Shown here in pieces: positions 31,701 through 42,689 of a stretch of DNA of 43,533 nucleotides (its first letter is position 1; the number at the start of each line of letters is the position of its first letter). A program made the position numbers and the translations under genes. Source of the stretch: Vitrella brassicaformis (lineage: Eukaryota; Sar; Vitrellaceae); the NCBI GenBank assembly GCA_001179505.1, contig CDMY01000525.1, positions 13,924-57,456 of the forward strand, written 5' to 3'. Under the pieces are notes generated by a model. That model had not been told where the DNA came from. It ran no database searches and saw only the letters and a program-made list of their open reading frames with translations.

Positions 31701-34700
31701 GCAGCGCAGCCTCCATCCCGCCCCCATTGCCGCGCTGCTTCACCCGAGCGGCCGCCCGCCGCCTCCGAAGCACACGCAGATAGTCCCCCAGCCGTCCGGC
31801 GCACTCTCGCGCAACCGATGCACATAAGGCCAGGGTCATGTCCCCGGCAGCGGAGACCATCTTGATGGCGCCCGCCTGGAGAGCGATGCCGTGGGCGATG
31901 AGCAGGTTGACGAGGGAGAAGAAGGGGAAGGACGACAGCGACAGTGAAGCAGGGTGGTCAGGGGCTGCCAGCCGGCGGGACACCTCGCTGAACACCTCAG
32001 CACAGAGCTCCCTCACGGCCACAGCTGCTGATGTGTCGGCTGGGGTGGTGGGGCCACCTCCACAACCACCGTACCCGGAGGCCCACTTGGCTGCGTATGC
32101 ACGCTCCTCTTGCTCGGCCAAGAGTTGCCTCGACATCTGGGCAACGGACCACAGCAGGTCGCTTAACGCGCTCCCGTCCAGCTCATCCAACTTCCGACGA
32201 TTCTCCGGGTGTTGCTGCCTCAGCAGCTCCCCCACAGCGACCTTGAGCAGCCGCTCGTGCACCACACGCGCCTTGGCGAGCCCCAGCAGGATGCGCACCA
32301 GCACGTCGCCACTGAACACTTCCGCGTTGCGCATCACCTCCTGAGCCACACGCCGGTAGAATGCCGAGTGGACAATGCCCGAGCGGGCCACCGACTGGGA
32401 AAGCTGCCCCAGGTGGTCGCTTCTGAAGTCACTCAGCCTGTCTCTGCTGGCCTTGTTGCGCGCAGAGTGGAGGTGTGTGTGTGGGTGGGGCACCAGCAGC
32501 CGCTCTATCACCATGGGCAGGTAGATGGCCGCCAAGGGGACAGGCGCGTCCCTGGAGCGGCGGTCAGCTGATTGAGAGATTGCGGTTGAGGGCCGCTGGA
32601 TGACGATGCCGCTCTTGGCGATGGCCGAGGCGATCCTGGCGATGTGTGACGGGCCCATGTCGTCGAAACGGTCCAGGAACGACTGAATGATGCACACAGT
32701 GAATGGTGAGTGGTGGCTGCTGATGTGTTTCATTACTCACCTTCAGCAGTGCCTGGTTCCATTGCTGCATCCACGGGAGCTGCCCGAGATTGCTCCTGGG
32801 GGAGTGGGCGATGCTGGCGATCCGATTCACCGCCCAGATGCAAGCTGTCAAGTCACTGTAACCAAGAAGCAAGCCAAAGATACGGTTCCCATCTCTGTCG
32901 GCTGTCTGCAGTTTGGCCTTTTGGTAGCTTACCCAGCATTGAGGTGCCCCAGGTTAACGGTCATCCCCAGTGCCTCCGGCCTGCTCACGACAGCCGACGG
33001 CGGTAGCCGCAACACCGCACCACCACCACCACCAGCACCACCGCCAGCACCCACAGCAGCGCTCTGAGCCCTCTCACGCCGACCAGCCGTCCGGTCCGCC
33101 CGCCCAATGAACACAGCCGGGGGCGCCTCGACCGCATAGTGGTCGCTTGCATACGAGTAGGCAAAGTGTGGTGGGGGGGAGGGCGGGGTCTCGGGCAGCT
33201 GCTTGGAGGCGATGTTTGACGACAGGGGGAACACGGCCACGGCTGGCGGTGGCGGCGTGGAGGAGGCTGCTTGTGTGTGTGTGGCGGGGTGGGAGAGGAA
33301 GAGCCCACTGACTTGTTGGGTGAGGGTGATGAGTGTGGGGTCGCCTCGGGTGGCGAGTAGGTGCGGCAGCTCCTCCGCGACGTTGCCGAGGGCCCACACG
33401 AGGTAGATAAGGGTCTTGGGCTCCAGCACCAGCCGGGGATCGGCTATATACGAGGAGGGGTCGGCCACGCCGTCTGCCGGCACACCAGCCAGAACGGCCT
33501 GCCGAGCAGTAAACCGGTCAGATATCTCCCTAAATGAAGGCACCAAACAGAGGGAGAGAACATGTCTTCAGAAACGAGCAGAAGGTGCATGGATGAGCGT
33601 GTGTCATGCATTCCATTCCATTCCATGCCGTGCCTTCCCTCATCGACGGACCTGCCGAGCATGGTGAGTGCGTCGTCTTGTGACGGTCTGAGGCTGGTGA
33701 GGCTGCCCAGCGCCTTGACGAGCCACTCGAGCGACACCCTGTCGAGGTCCGACTTGCTCCACAGGGTCGGCTCTGCCAGGGCCTCGGACGCGCGCATCAG
33801 CCACGGTGGCGGCTTCCGACGATGGCGCCCTGACGTCATTTAGCAAGTGAGAGAGCGAAATGGAACGAGAGGCGTGAATTGGATGAGGTGCGGCTGTGTG
33901 CTTACATGGTTGGGGGTAGCTTCGCGAAAGGATCCACAAGAGCTGCGCGCGACCAGTGGGTGTCAACGACTGCAACAACAAACGCACAGAACCATGCCAT
34001 GGGTCGTCTGTCCCTCCACTCTCTCGCACTTTCACCACTCCCTCCCTTACCGCAGCGGTGATGTTGTTGGTCTCGATGTGTTCCCACAGCTGCACGGCAT
34101 CCACTCCACCCTCCACCCTCATGCGCGCCTTGCCGCTCACAAGCCGATCCAACGCCGTCAGCGGGGCCCTCCGCTTCAGCGACCTCCATTTGTACAGATC
34201 ACCATGCGACGTCGACTCGGCACTCATCAGACCGCTCACCACCGCCTGCAGGTCTCTTTGTGCATCTGATACACCATCTGCCAGCCGAGGGGGGCCGTCT
34301 GAGAGGTCCTGGATGGCTTGGCTCACTCGGGCGAGCTTCGGGCTGCTGTTGACGGCAGGGTCGCCCCGTTCACCGAGTTCCTTCACGCCGGTGACCAGAC
34401 AATGGTGCACTGTGCGGCTGCCCCCCTTGTGTGCCTCGCTGATGATCCACAGGGCGTTCAGAAGGGCGCCGCTGTCGCATGCGCGCCGCACCGATGGTTC
34501 CAGAAACACCACAGCCATTCGCTCAAAGAACAGCTGCAAGAGGTCCGTCAGCTTTGCTGGTGTGTCACTGCCGGCGGCCATCTGCCGCTGAATGGCGAAG
34601 AGCGACAGGAGCTGAGAGTTGAGGGTGTCGATCGCCGCTGGATCAGCAGCGGCAGATGCCGCCAGCACCGGCACATCACCGTGCACCACCGTTGCAATGA

Positions 34701-35460
34701 GCTGATAGAGCATCCCGCCTTCGCCATCCTCTTGGCGCCTCTGCAGCAGACCGCTGAGCACTGCCGGCTGCTGAACAGCCAACGACACTAGCTGCCGCAA
34801 CAGCTGCGCCCTCTCGCCCACACGATCACCTTTCCTCTGCATGCCGGCAGCTGGTTGGTCCTCCAGTAGTGCCTCCATCCTTGCCACCACATCGTTCTCC
34901 GACCGGACAACGCCAGACGGCCTGGCCGTTGTCTCGGTGTCAGGCTGCAGCACACGGGGCAGCGAGGGCGCGCCATGAGAGCTCTCCGCGCCCTTCTTTG
35001 CAGGTCCCATCTGGGCGTGCAGGTCGGGCCCTTGACCATTGGGCTGCTCAGCGTCATTGGGTGTCGCCTCAGTGTAATGCCGTCGCGCCGGTGTCTTCTT
35101 TGTCCTCCTCTGTCTGCCCCGTCCATTAGCTCCAGACCGCAGATCCAGGGCAGCGGCCCGGACGTCGACCGTCGCAGCACCGCTGTCACCTCTCTGCTGT
35201 TGCATGATGAGCGGGAGCTGGGCTGACCGGAGCCGCCTCAAAGACCTGCAGCGGTGATGAGATGAGGATGGCAGCGAGCGACACGGGGCGCCGGTTCTCG
35301 TGCATGGTCGATGAAGGAAGGCGTCGAGACGAAGGTGCTGCTGGCGAGAATGCTCAGCTGCAGTTGATGTGATTGTGGTCTTGCTTGCCATAGAGGCCAA
35401 GACAGCATAGATCAGCGCCAGCGCCACCCTTTGCCGCATCCGTGTGTGCGTCCTGATCAT
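28710..35460 (-). CDS. Very large RAP-domain protein, predicted organellar RNA factor, about a dozen exons
   Basis: RAP proteins act in mitochondria or plastids on RNA processing, stability or translation. The C-terminal RAP domain is spread over the last exons: VHFAMPDRKIIIGQ, EVESHSHLIRHWDEP (cf. the family motif EVDGPSHF), RFGERLLKYVSNG, GWSIIRVPWNTL and KQRYITEKLCDFC. Upstream are helical, Leu/Ala-rich repeats of the OPR/FASTK kind (RIASAIAKSGI, LLWSVAQMS, LVWALGNVAEELP, LATMAWSAAVLGVYD). Low-complexity inserts include a Gln run near 31010 and Ala/Gly-rich stretches near 33010-33070. The first exon (35460-33640) opens with MRQRVALALIYAVLASMAS, a possible signal peptide, then an Arg/Ser-rich transit-like region, favouring the plastid. 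I read it as one gene because short introns join all segments; a two-gene split near 33.8 kb cannot be ruled out. Confidence 0.75.
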
Positions 35461-35657
35461 CCCAATCGTAGATCAGCCATCAAGATCTGCAACCCTTGGG
35501 ATCTGGACAAGCATCACTCCGCTTCACCTTTTTGCCCACCTCCTTTCGTAAGCGATCGGATCGGGGACTGCCCAGCATCCATTCTTTTCTCTCCAAACGG
35601 AGCTGATGGGGTGCACCAAGACGTAGACTACCAAGGGATCTTTTGTCGGTTGCTAAG
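35461..35657. promoter_or_regulatory. Shared divergent promoter region (RAP gene / SPOUT1-like gene)
   Basis: 197 bp between divergent start codons. No element I can name; inferred from geometry only. Confidence 0.35.
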
Positions 35658-37634
35658 ATGGACTTGGAAGGAGAGCTTCCAGGCACTGCCAAGAGGGCCA
35701 AGAAGAAACGGAGAGCGCTCGAAGATGAACACAATGGTGAGAGCACACAAACAACGCTTGACTCCTTTGCTCCATTGCATGAGCGTCTTTGTGTCTGTCA
35801 GCGCCAGATACCTCCCTCCGACAAGGCGCTGACCGCACCCCACCACCACCGCCCAAGAAGCGGAAGAAGAATCATCAGGCGAAGGATCTATCGGAGCGGA
35901 GTGAGCCACCCCCTCCAACACACAAGGCGCCTGATGCACCACCTAAGAAGAAGCAAAAGAAGAAACGAAAGCCCGACGCACTTGACGACGGCATTCAGCT
36001 CAATATTCTCAATGACGATGGGGGCGGGGAGGACCACATGAACGACGGGAATGAAGGGCAAGAGCAACAGGTCACTAAGCAGAGGGCCAAGCAGCGGAAG
36101 AAGAACTTGAAGATGGTGGGCAGGGCTGAGGCTGAGGGTGTGGATGGCTATCCGCCTCTTGACGCATCGCTGCTCGACGGCGTGCCCTTCGTGGCGCCTC
36201 CGAGGCTGCGGACTGTGTCGGTGGCGCTGCCCGTGTCCATTGTGGCCAACGCACAGGTCGCCAGCAACACAACACAGGCACTCGTGTCAGTTCTCGGTGT
36301 GTGTCTGTGTCTTGATTCATTGATTCAGTCGTTTGAGCTTCGTGCCTACCTGGTGGGTCAGATCGCCAGGGCCCTCACGGTCTTCGGTGTCGATGAGGTG
36401 GTCATTTACGAAGATTCAGGTACCTCACACAACAGTTACCCACACACACACACAGACACACAAGACAGCCAGCCAGCCAGCCAGACAGACGTCGATGGCT
36501 GTTGGTTCCTCTCTGCTTGTTCGTTCAGCGAAGGCGGTGTCTGAAGGTGGCGGCGGCCCGTCCCGCTGGCTGTCGTTCTTCTGCTGCAACCTGCAGTACC
36601 TCGAGTGCCCGCAGTACCTCCGGCGGGCCCTGTTTCCGATGCACCCCGACCTCAAGTATGCCGGGCTGCAGAACCCTCTCGACGCGCCACACCAAATGAG
36701 GCAACACCACTGGATGCCTTACAGGTAGTATGAGAGTATCTAACTGGGCAGGCGGGGCGGGCAAACCACACAGGGCAGCGCAGCTGAAAGGAGGGCGTGT
36801 GTGTGTGTGTTTCTTATGACACTCAGGGAGGGCGTGGTTGTTGCGGGGAAGGGTGTGAGGGAGAGTGGTGGGTCAGACGTGGAGGGCAGCTGGGTCGACT
36901 GCGGCCTCGCCGGCGGCCAGAAGGTCAGGGTCACGCAGGCAATACAGCCGGGCGTCAGGTAAGGCACGGCACCAATCAACGCGCCTTAACACCGTGCCTG
37001 TGTGCTGTGTGCGGGCGGTTGGCTGTCAGGGTGACGGTGCGTCTTGATGCTTCGGCCAAGGCCTTCATCGAGGACAACGCCCCGGGCCCCAAAGGCAGCG
37101 GTAGCAGCAAGCAGTTCTCGAAGATCCAGCGGCGGTCGGTGACGGGCACTGTGGTGTCCCCCCAGGAGCCGGCACAGCGGGCGGGCCTCTACTGGGGCTA
37201 CCAGACAAGGGCCGCCTCGTCCCTCCAGGAGGTCTTCACCCACTGCCCACTGGACCCGGGGGGCGGGGGGTATGACCTCACCATTGGCACGTCGGAGAGG
37301 GGGGATGTGCTCACACGCGACTACCAGATGCCGCCGTTCAAGTGAGGGGCCACCCTCTTGTAGACAGAGAGGGGAGCCGAGCCGCCGTGTGTGGTAATCA
37401 TTCTCTCTCTCTCTCTGTGTGTGTGTGTGTGGCAGGCATCTGCTGATAGTGTTTGGTGGTTTGGGTGGGCTGGAGGAGATTGTCGAGGACGAGCAGGCGC
37501 ATGTGACGGCGAGCGACCCCCGCGAGCTGTTCGACCAGTACGTCAATGTGTGTCCGGGGCAGACCTCCCGCACAATCCGCACCGAGGAGGCGCTCCTCAT
37601 CACTCTGGCCGCATTTAAGCTACTCGTGCCTTGA
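35658..37634 (+). CDS. SPOUT1: SPOUT1/C9orf114-type RNA methyltransferase, 7 exons
   Basis: A member of the SPOUT-fold putative RNA methyltransferases (PF02598), SAM-dependent enzymes with a trefoil knot; the human member is SPOUT1/CENP-32. Conserved blocks: TVSVALPVSIVANAQ joined by splicing to SFELRAYLVGQIARALTVF, GVDEVVIYEDS, LQYLECPQYLRRALFPMHPD, GLQNPLDAPHQMR, REGVVVAGK, VTVRLD, GLYWGYQTR, DLTIGTSERGD and the knot-forming end HLLIVFGGLGGLEEIV. The N-terminal 140 residues hold two Lys-rich blocks (PPPPPKKRKK, PKKKQKKKRK) that look like nuclear or nucleolar localisation signals, an extension common in this family. The start at 35658 is the first Met in frame with MDLEGELPG and the Lys-rich head. 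Exons join with clean GT-AG sites. Confidence 0.93.
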
Positions 37635-38433
37635 CTGACAGATGAGTGTATACTATACGAGCATGGCTCTTTCTTCTTCTGCGTGTGAGGGTGAGGGCGA
37701 ATGAAACGTATGTCATGTGTGTTGGGGGCGTGCTGTGTGCACTGTTGCTGCGAATGGTGGGTGTGTGGGTGAACGCGAATGCGCCTGCACGCGTGGCGTG
37801 AGAGGGGAAGCGCGTCGGACATCGTTATGTGTGGACATGAACGTGATTTGACACGTTTACGTCGGTTCATCTCATCGATCACACAGGATGGCATGGCTGG
37901 CGTGTTGGTGTCGCCGACACTGCAAATCACCGAAACCCCGCCCGCCCTCCGCATGCCAGGGCGGGGCGGGTGCCAGCGATCCACAGCAAAGGCAACACCA
38001 GCACGTGCCCATCCACAGAGTCACACCCTCGGTCGGTCGGTCGACCATGAAATGAAGGGGTGGGTGGACAGAATGAATGAACGCATGTGAGTGCATGTCT
38101 CGATCGTCCTCTCTCACCAGCCCCCACAAAATCGATGGATGCGATGCGCCTTGCTCACGACACGACCCTTTGGGTAGCCAGTCAGTCAGGCAGTCGTTCA
38201 GGAAAACAGCTAGCGGCGCCAAAACATCCACCCACCCCTACATGGATGGCATCGACACACACATATGCACAGAGCAGCACGCACAGAGCACATCATATTG
38301 ATCATGCAATGCAAGGCAGTGGGGTGGTGTGCTACATCGCACATCGCCAAAGCCCCCCCACCAGCGCACATCACATGCGGGGGGCGGGGCACGCAGAGAG
38401 AGCAGCGAATGAGTGAGTGGGTGAGTGGGCCAG
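37635..38433. other. Convergent intergenic region
   Basis: It lies between the 3' ends of the SPOUT1-like (+) and YchF (-) genes. No gene is recognised; open frames are short and biased. It holds GTGTGGGTG-like runs and scattered GATCGAT/TCGGTCGGTCGG tracts near 38031-38044. Confidence 0.4.
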
Positions 38434-40285
38434 TCAGTTGTGGTGGAAGACGATAACGTCCCCATCCTGCACCACATACTCCTTCCCCTCCATCCGCACT
38501 CTCCCCGCCTCCTTGGCCTTGACGCGGGTGCCGTGCTCCACCAGGTCGGCGTACGCCGTCACCTCGGCCCGAATGAAGCCCTTCTCAAAGTCCGAGTGGA
38601 TCTTGCCCGCCGCCTGCGGCGCCCGGCTGCCCTTCAGGATCGTCCACGCCCGGCTCTCCTGCTCACCGCTCGTCAGAAAGGTCATCAAACCAAGCGCATC
38701 GAAGGACGTCTGCATCACAAAGGTAGATGTCTGCTACAGTGTGTGTCTGAGATGTGCGAAGCTGGTGGCTTACGGCGATGAGTCGGTCGAGTCCTGTTTT
38801 GTCAAGCCCAACCGAGTCGAGAAACTCCTGCGCATCCTCCTCGTCAAGGCCGGCCACCTCGGCCTCGAACTTGGCGGAGATTGGGATCACCTGGCTGCCC
38901 TCGGCCTCTGCGTACTCGCGGACCTGCCGCACATACTCGTTGTCCATGTGGGGGAGGTCCTCCTCCTTGACGTTGGGCACGTAGATGACGGGCTTGGACG
39001 TGATGAAGTCGTATTGCGACACAAGGGCGTAGTCGTCTTCCTTCAGCTTGCCGCTGGTTTGGAGGCTCCTGACGGGCAGCTCGGCGCTGAGGTGCTCGAT
39101 GGCGACCTTGACGACCTCCAGCGTCGCCGCGGCCTGCTTGTCGTTCTTGGCCTTCTTGTTGAGGTTGGCTGCGATGTTCTCGGCCATCTGCAGGTCGGCC
39201 AAGATGAGCTCCAAATTGATGATCTCTATGTCCTGTGACAGCAACACACACACACAAACCTCGACATCATCGCTCCCTCCCTCCCTCCCTCCCTCCCCGG
39301 CAGACCGTAATGGGGTCGATCTTGCCGTCGACGTGTGTGATGTGTTCGTCGTCGAAGCACCGCACCACATGGCAGATGAGGTCCGTCCCGCGGATGTTGG
39401 AGAGGAACTTGTTGCCGAGACCCTCACCCTTGGAGGCACCCTTCACCAGACCAGCGATGTCCACAAACGTGGTCGTGGCGAACACTATCTTCTGAGAGCT
39501 GCTCAGCTCAGCGAGCTTAGACAGACGCGGGTCACGCACCTCGACAATGCCTATATGAGGGAAAGGGAGGGAGAAAGCAGCGCCAGTTGGCGTGCGCTTA
39601 ATTCGGATGGCGCGTGCCGACCCGACCCGACCCACCGGTGTTTGGTTCAATGGTGCAGAAGGGGTAGTTGGCCGCATCCACCTGCTTCTTGGTAAGCGCG
39701 CTGAACAGTGTGGACTTCCCTGACCGATGTAAGCGATGCAACCAACATGGAATCCATCCATCCATCCATCCATGACACATGGCCCTCTCATCATCTCTGC
39801 TGCCTGCCTGCCTGCCTGCCATTTATTCTCACCAACATTAGGAAGACCTGAACGAGCAAGTCAACACACAAGGATGGGATGGGCGGATGAATAGATGAGC
39901 GAACGCATGTTTGGGTGAGCACTGAAATCACTCACATACCTACGATGCCGGCCGCCAGGTTCATCGACAGCTCTCCCTGCCGCCTCTGCCGCCTCTGCCG
40001 GTGCTGCTGATGCCTCAAGAGGGTCCTCTCTGCTGCGGATGATACTGATGGGGTAAAGCCCGCCTGCCGCCTCCAGCCGCTGACTTCATTCGCCAAACAA
40101 CATGAGATCAGCATGCAAAGCGCTGGGATTGTCCCGTGCACCCGCTTGGCTGGTTGCCGTGGGGATGCCGGTGCACACGAGGATCCCCGCCGTGCTGCGC
40201 TGCTGCGATATGCATGGTCAGGATCATCACTCGGCGAGCCGTGGGAGTGCCGCTCTCGTATCGCCGCCCTGCTCTGTCGCTCCAT
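38434..40285 (-). CDS. ychF: YchF/OLA1-family GTPase (bacterial-type C-terminus), 6 exons incl. a 15-nt microexon
   Basis: YchF/OLA1 are Obg-related P-loop ATPases/GTPases tied to ribosomes and stress responses. The spliced P-loop reads [18 protein letters not shown], assembled from three exons (40285-39940, 39833-39847, and one starting at 39719). Next come [71 protein letters not shown], the coiled-coil stretch [26 protein letters not shown], and the C-terminal TGS domain [13 protein letters not shown]...[17 protein letters not shown], which is closer to bacterial YchF than to cytosolic OLA1. An N-terminal extension of about 110 residues precedes [10 protein letters not shown] second in-frame Met at 40114 begins [19 protein letters not shown], which might be a leader; targeting to an organelle is an inference. 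Confidence 0.93.
39833..39847 (-). other. 15-nt microexon of the YchF gene
   Basis: Read on minus, CAG precedes and GTGAGA follows the 15-nt exon, which codes LPNV plus split Gly codons on each side (phase 1 to phase 1). Skipping it keeps the frame but removes five residues of the P-loop. The flanking exons are each phase-compatible only with its inclusion if the P-loop is to be intact. Confidence 0.85.
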
Positions 40286-40475
40286 CGCCGAGATCTCTCT
40301 CTCCACAATCAGTGCCGCCCGCTTGTTTTGAGCTCGCAAGAAGAGAAGTGTGAACTTGCAGTGTCAAGAGGACTTGTTTCGTGCTTTGAAGGCTTGTGGA
40401 TAGGCCAGAGCATCAGCTCTGGCCGGTTTGTTGACTCCGTCGTCGAACTAGCAGGCGTGTTGTCAGGTTGAAGAT
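40286..40475. promoter_or_regulatory. Shared divergent promoter region (ychF / MGRN1-like gene)
   Basis: 190 bp between divergent start codons. No named element seen; if YchF starts at 40114 the spacer is longer. Confidence 0.35.
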
Positions 40476-42689
40476 ATGGGAGGGTCCGGTTCGACGAACC
40501 GTGCTTCGCGGAATGGGCGGGACCAGGTGAGAGGATCACAGAACACTCCCGCACACCGAAAGGAGTGCAGTCCGTCTGTCAGCAGGGCACACAGCGTGTT
40601 GCTTCATGTTGTGTTGTGTTGTGTGTGTTTGTCATTCGCTGTCCAGGGGCCCACGGCTCCTCCGCAGCAGGTCTATATTTTTCAAAACGGCAGCTATGCG
40701 CCGCAGGTCAGTCACACAGACACACGGGCATCACGACCTCGTAAGATGCTTCTGACACTCTCTGGCGCGTGTGTGTGCGTGTGTGTGTGTCAGGGTGGTC
40801 GTCCGTATCAGATGAATTACAACACCGCCGGATACTACCCCAACATCGGGCCGGCCATCGCCCCACCGGGGCAGCACATGAGACAACAAATCGCTGTCAG
40901 TCACACACACGAGGGAGGACCGATCCTGAAGGAACAGACAGACCATCGGTAGACGCCACTCTCTCTATCTCTCTCTGTCTGTGTGTCTGTGTGTCTGTCT
41001 GTGTGCGTGTGTGTGCAGCCAGCTCAGCTGAAGAAGACGTGTGTGGTCAAGAACCCCGTCAACCTCAAGAAGAGCAGCCTCGCCATGGAAAAGGTCAGTC
41101 AGTCAGTGCTGGCCGCTGACGACGGGCGGCATGTTGATTGATTGAACTGATTGATATGTGTGTGTGTGTGTGTATGTGGTTGTGTGGTTGTTTGGTTTGG
41201 TTTGACTGCCTTGCCCTGTAGGATCCTGTGTCGGCCAACATCTACTACATAGAGTTTGACTTTGACGCGTTGGATGAGGTCGAGATCACCATCTACTTTG
41301 TCGCCAAGGAAGCAGAAGACAAAAACACCAGATTGCCACGGTATGTATGTATGTCGCTGTGCCTGCCTGCCTGTCTGCCTGCCAGCGAGCCTGCCAATGG
41401 GAGACAGACATACAGGCCAACAAGAGGTATCGTTCATGACCTTAGTGGTATGGCTGTCAGGTTCACGTGTGAGAGCAAGGATTCCGCCGTGTCGAGAAGG
41501 TTCCCCAAGGGCATGAAGCAGCACTACAGGTGCGTGGCGTGGGATGGATGGGACAGCTCCAGTCAGTCACGTTCGCTGACTCACCGAGCGATCGTGTGGT
41601 GTCTGTCATGGTCGTGTGTGTGTGTGTGCAGGTCCTCGAGCAGTGAGGCGCTGAACCTGCTGTCACACCCGCTGGACAAGCTCACATACAAAAAGGACGC
41701 TGACACCTACCCAGTGGTCATCGAACTGGTATGCTCCTGCCAGACAGACAGACAGACAGACCACTGTGCCGTACGTGTGTGTGTGTGCAGCATGCGATAG
41801 GTGCGGGCGACTTTGTGCAATCGCAGTACACGTATGCGAGTCTTGAGATGGACAAGGCGAGCAACAACTGGTCCCTTCACACACTCAAGCAGAAGGTCCA
41901 GTACGGCGAAAAGAGCTACGAAGTCCAGGTAGGACGCCAGCTAAGTAGCTCAGCCATGAACGCCAGCAACGCACAACACAACACCCACACACACACGGAT
42001 CGAGGGCGTCTGATCTTCATGTGTGTGGTTTAATATATGTGTGTGTGTGTGTGTGTGTGTTGTGTGTGCAGGAGATCTATGGGATCGAGAAGGCGGGAGG
42101 GAGCAGTGAGAGCCTGGGGGACGACCTCTCATCAGGAAGGTACCCACCACACCGCGTGGCTGCCTGCACACTTTCAGACCATGCGTCGCGTCATCCCTAG
42201 TGTATGGGTGTGGGTGTGGGTGTGCGTTGTGTGTGCAGAGAGTGCGTGATATGTTTGTCTGAGGAGCGCGACACCGCCGTGCTGCCGTGCAGACACATGT
42301 GCCTATGCAACGGGGTAAGCCATTCCAGGCAGCCAGCCAGCCAGGCAGGCAGTGAGTGAGTGAGTGATTCTGCCTGCATCCGTCTCTCTCTCTCTCTCTC
42401 TCACTGTATCTGTGTTAAGTGCGCCAACATCATGCGGATGCAGAGCAACAAATGCCCCATATGCAGACAGCGTACGTAAAACCACCCACTTAGCCACACA
42501 CATACGATACGCACACCAATCCATTCACCCGTATGCGCACCTGTCCCTCTGTGTGTGTGTGTGTGTGTGTGTGCAGCGGTGTCAAGTTTATTGCAGATCT
42601 CTGTGCAAGACCGCAAGAGAACCTCACCCAAGAAGGGCAAGGGCGCCAGCAGCAGCAGCAGCAGCAGCGCTGCGGCGGCTCCATCATAG
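40476..42689 (+). CDS. MGRN1: MGRN1/RNF157/LOG2-type RING E3 ubiquitin ligase, 12 exons
   Basis: A RING ubiquitin ligase of the mahogunin/LOG2 family. The N-terminus MGGSGS fits N-myristoylation (Gly2, Ser6), known in the plant LOG2 proteins, then a short Gln/Pro/Tyr-rich linker. The conserved domain upstream of the RING is clear: [73 protein letters not shown] and [20 protein letters not shown]. The RING is [32 protein letters not shown] joined to [16 protein letters not shown], with all Cys/His ligands present. The tail is Lys-rich then a Ser run from CAG/AGC repeats (42651-42670) and ends AAAAPS. Starts and introns are supported by phase. Acts at membranes of the endosomal system in relatives; substrate here unknown. 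Confidence 0.94.

Noticed and set aside
38972-39257. Plus- and minus-strand long frames overlapping the YchF gene
   Set aside because: Only the spliced minus-strand frame carries the YchF motifs; the others are GC-rich shadow frames.
40480-40500. GGTTCGACGAACC as a possible tRNA T-arm
   Set aside because: No acceptor stem, D-arm or anticodon arm can be folded around it; it is the start of the MGRN1-like coding exon.
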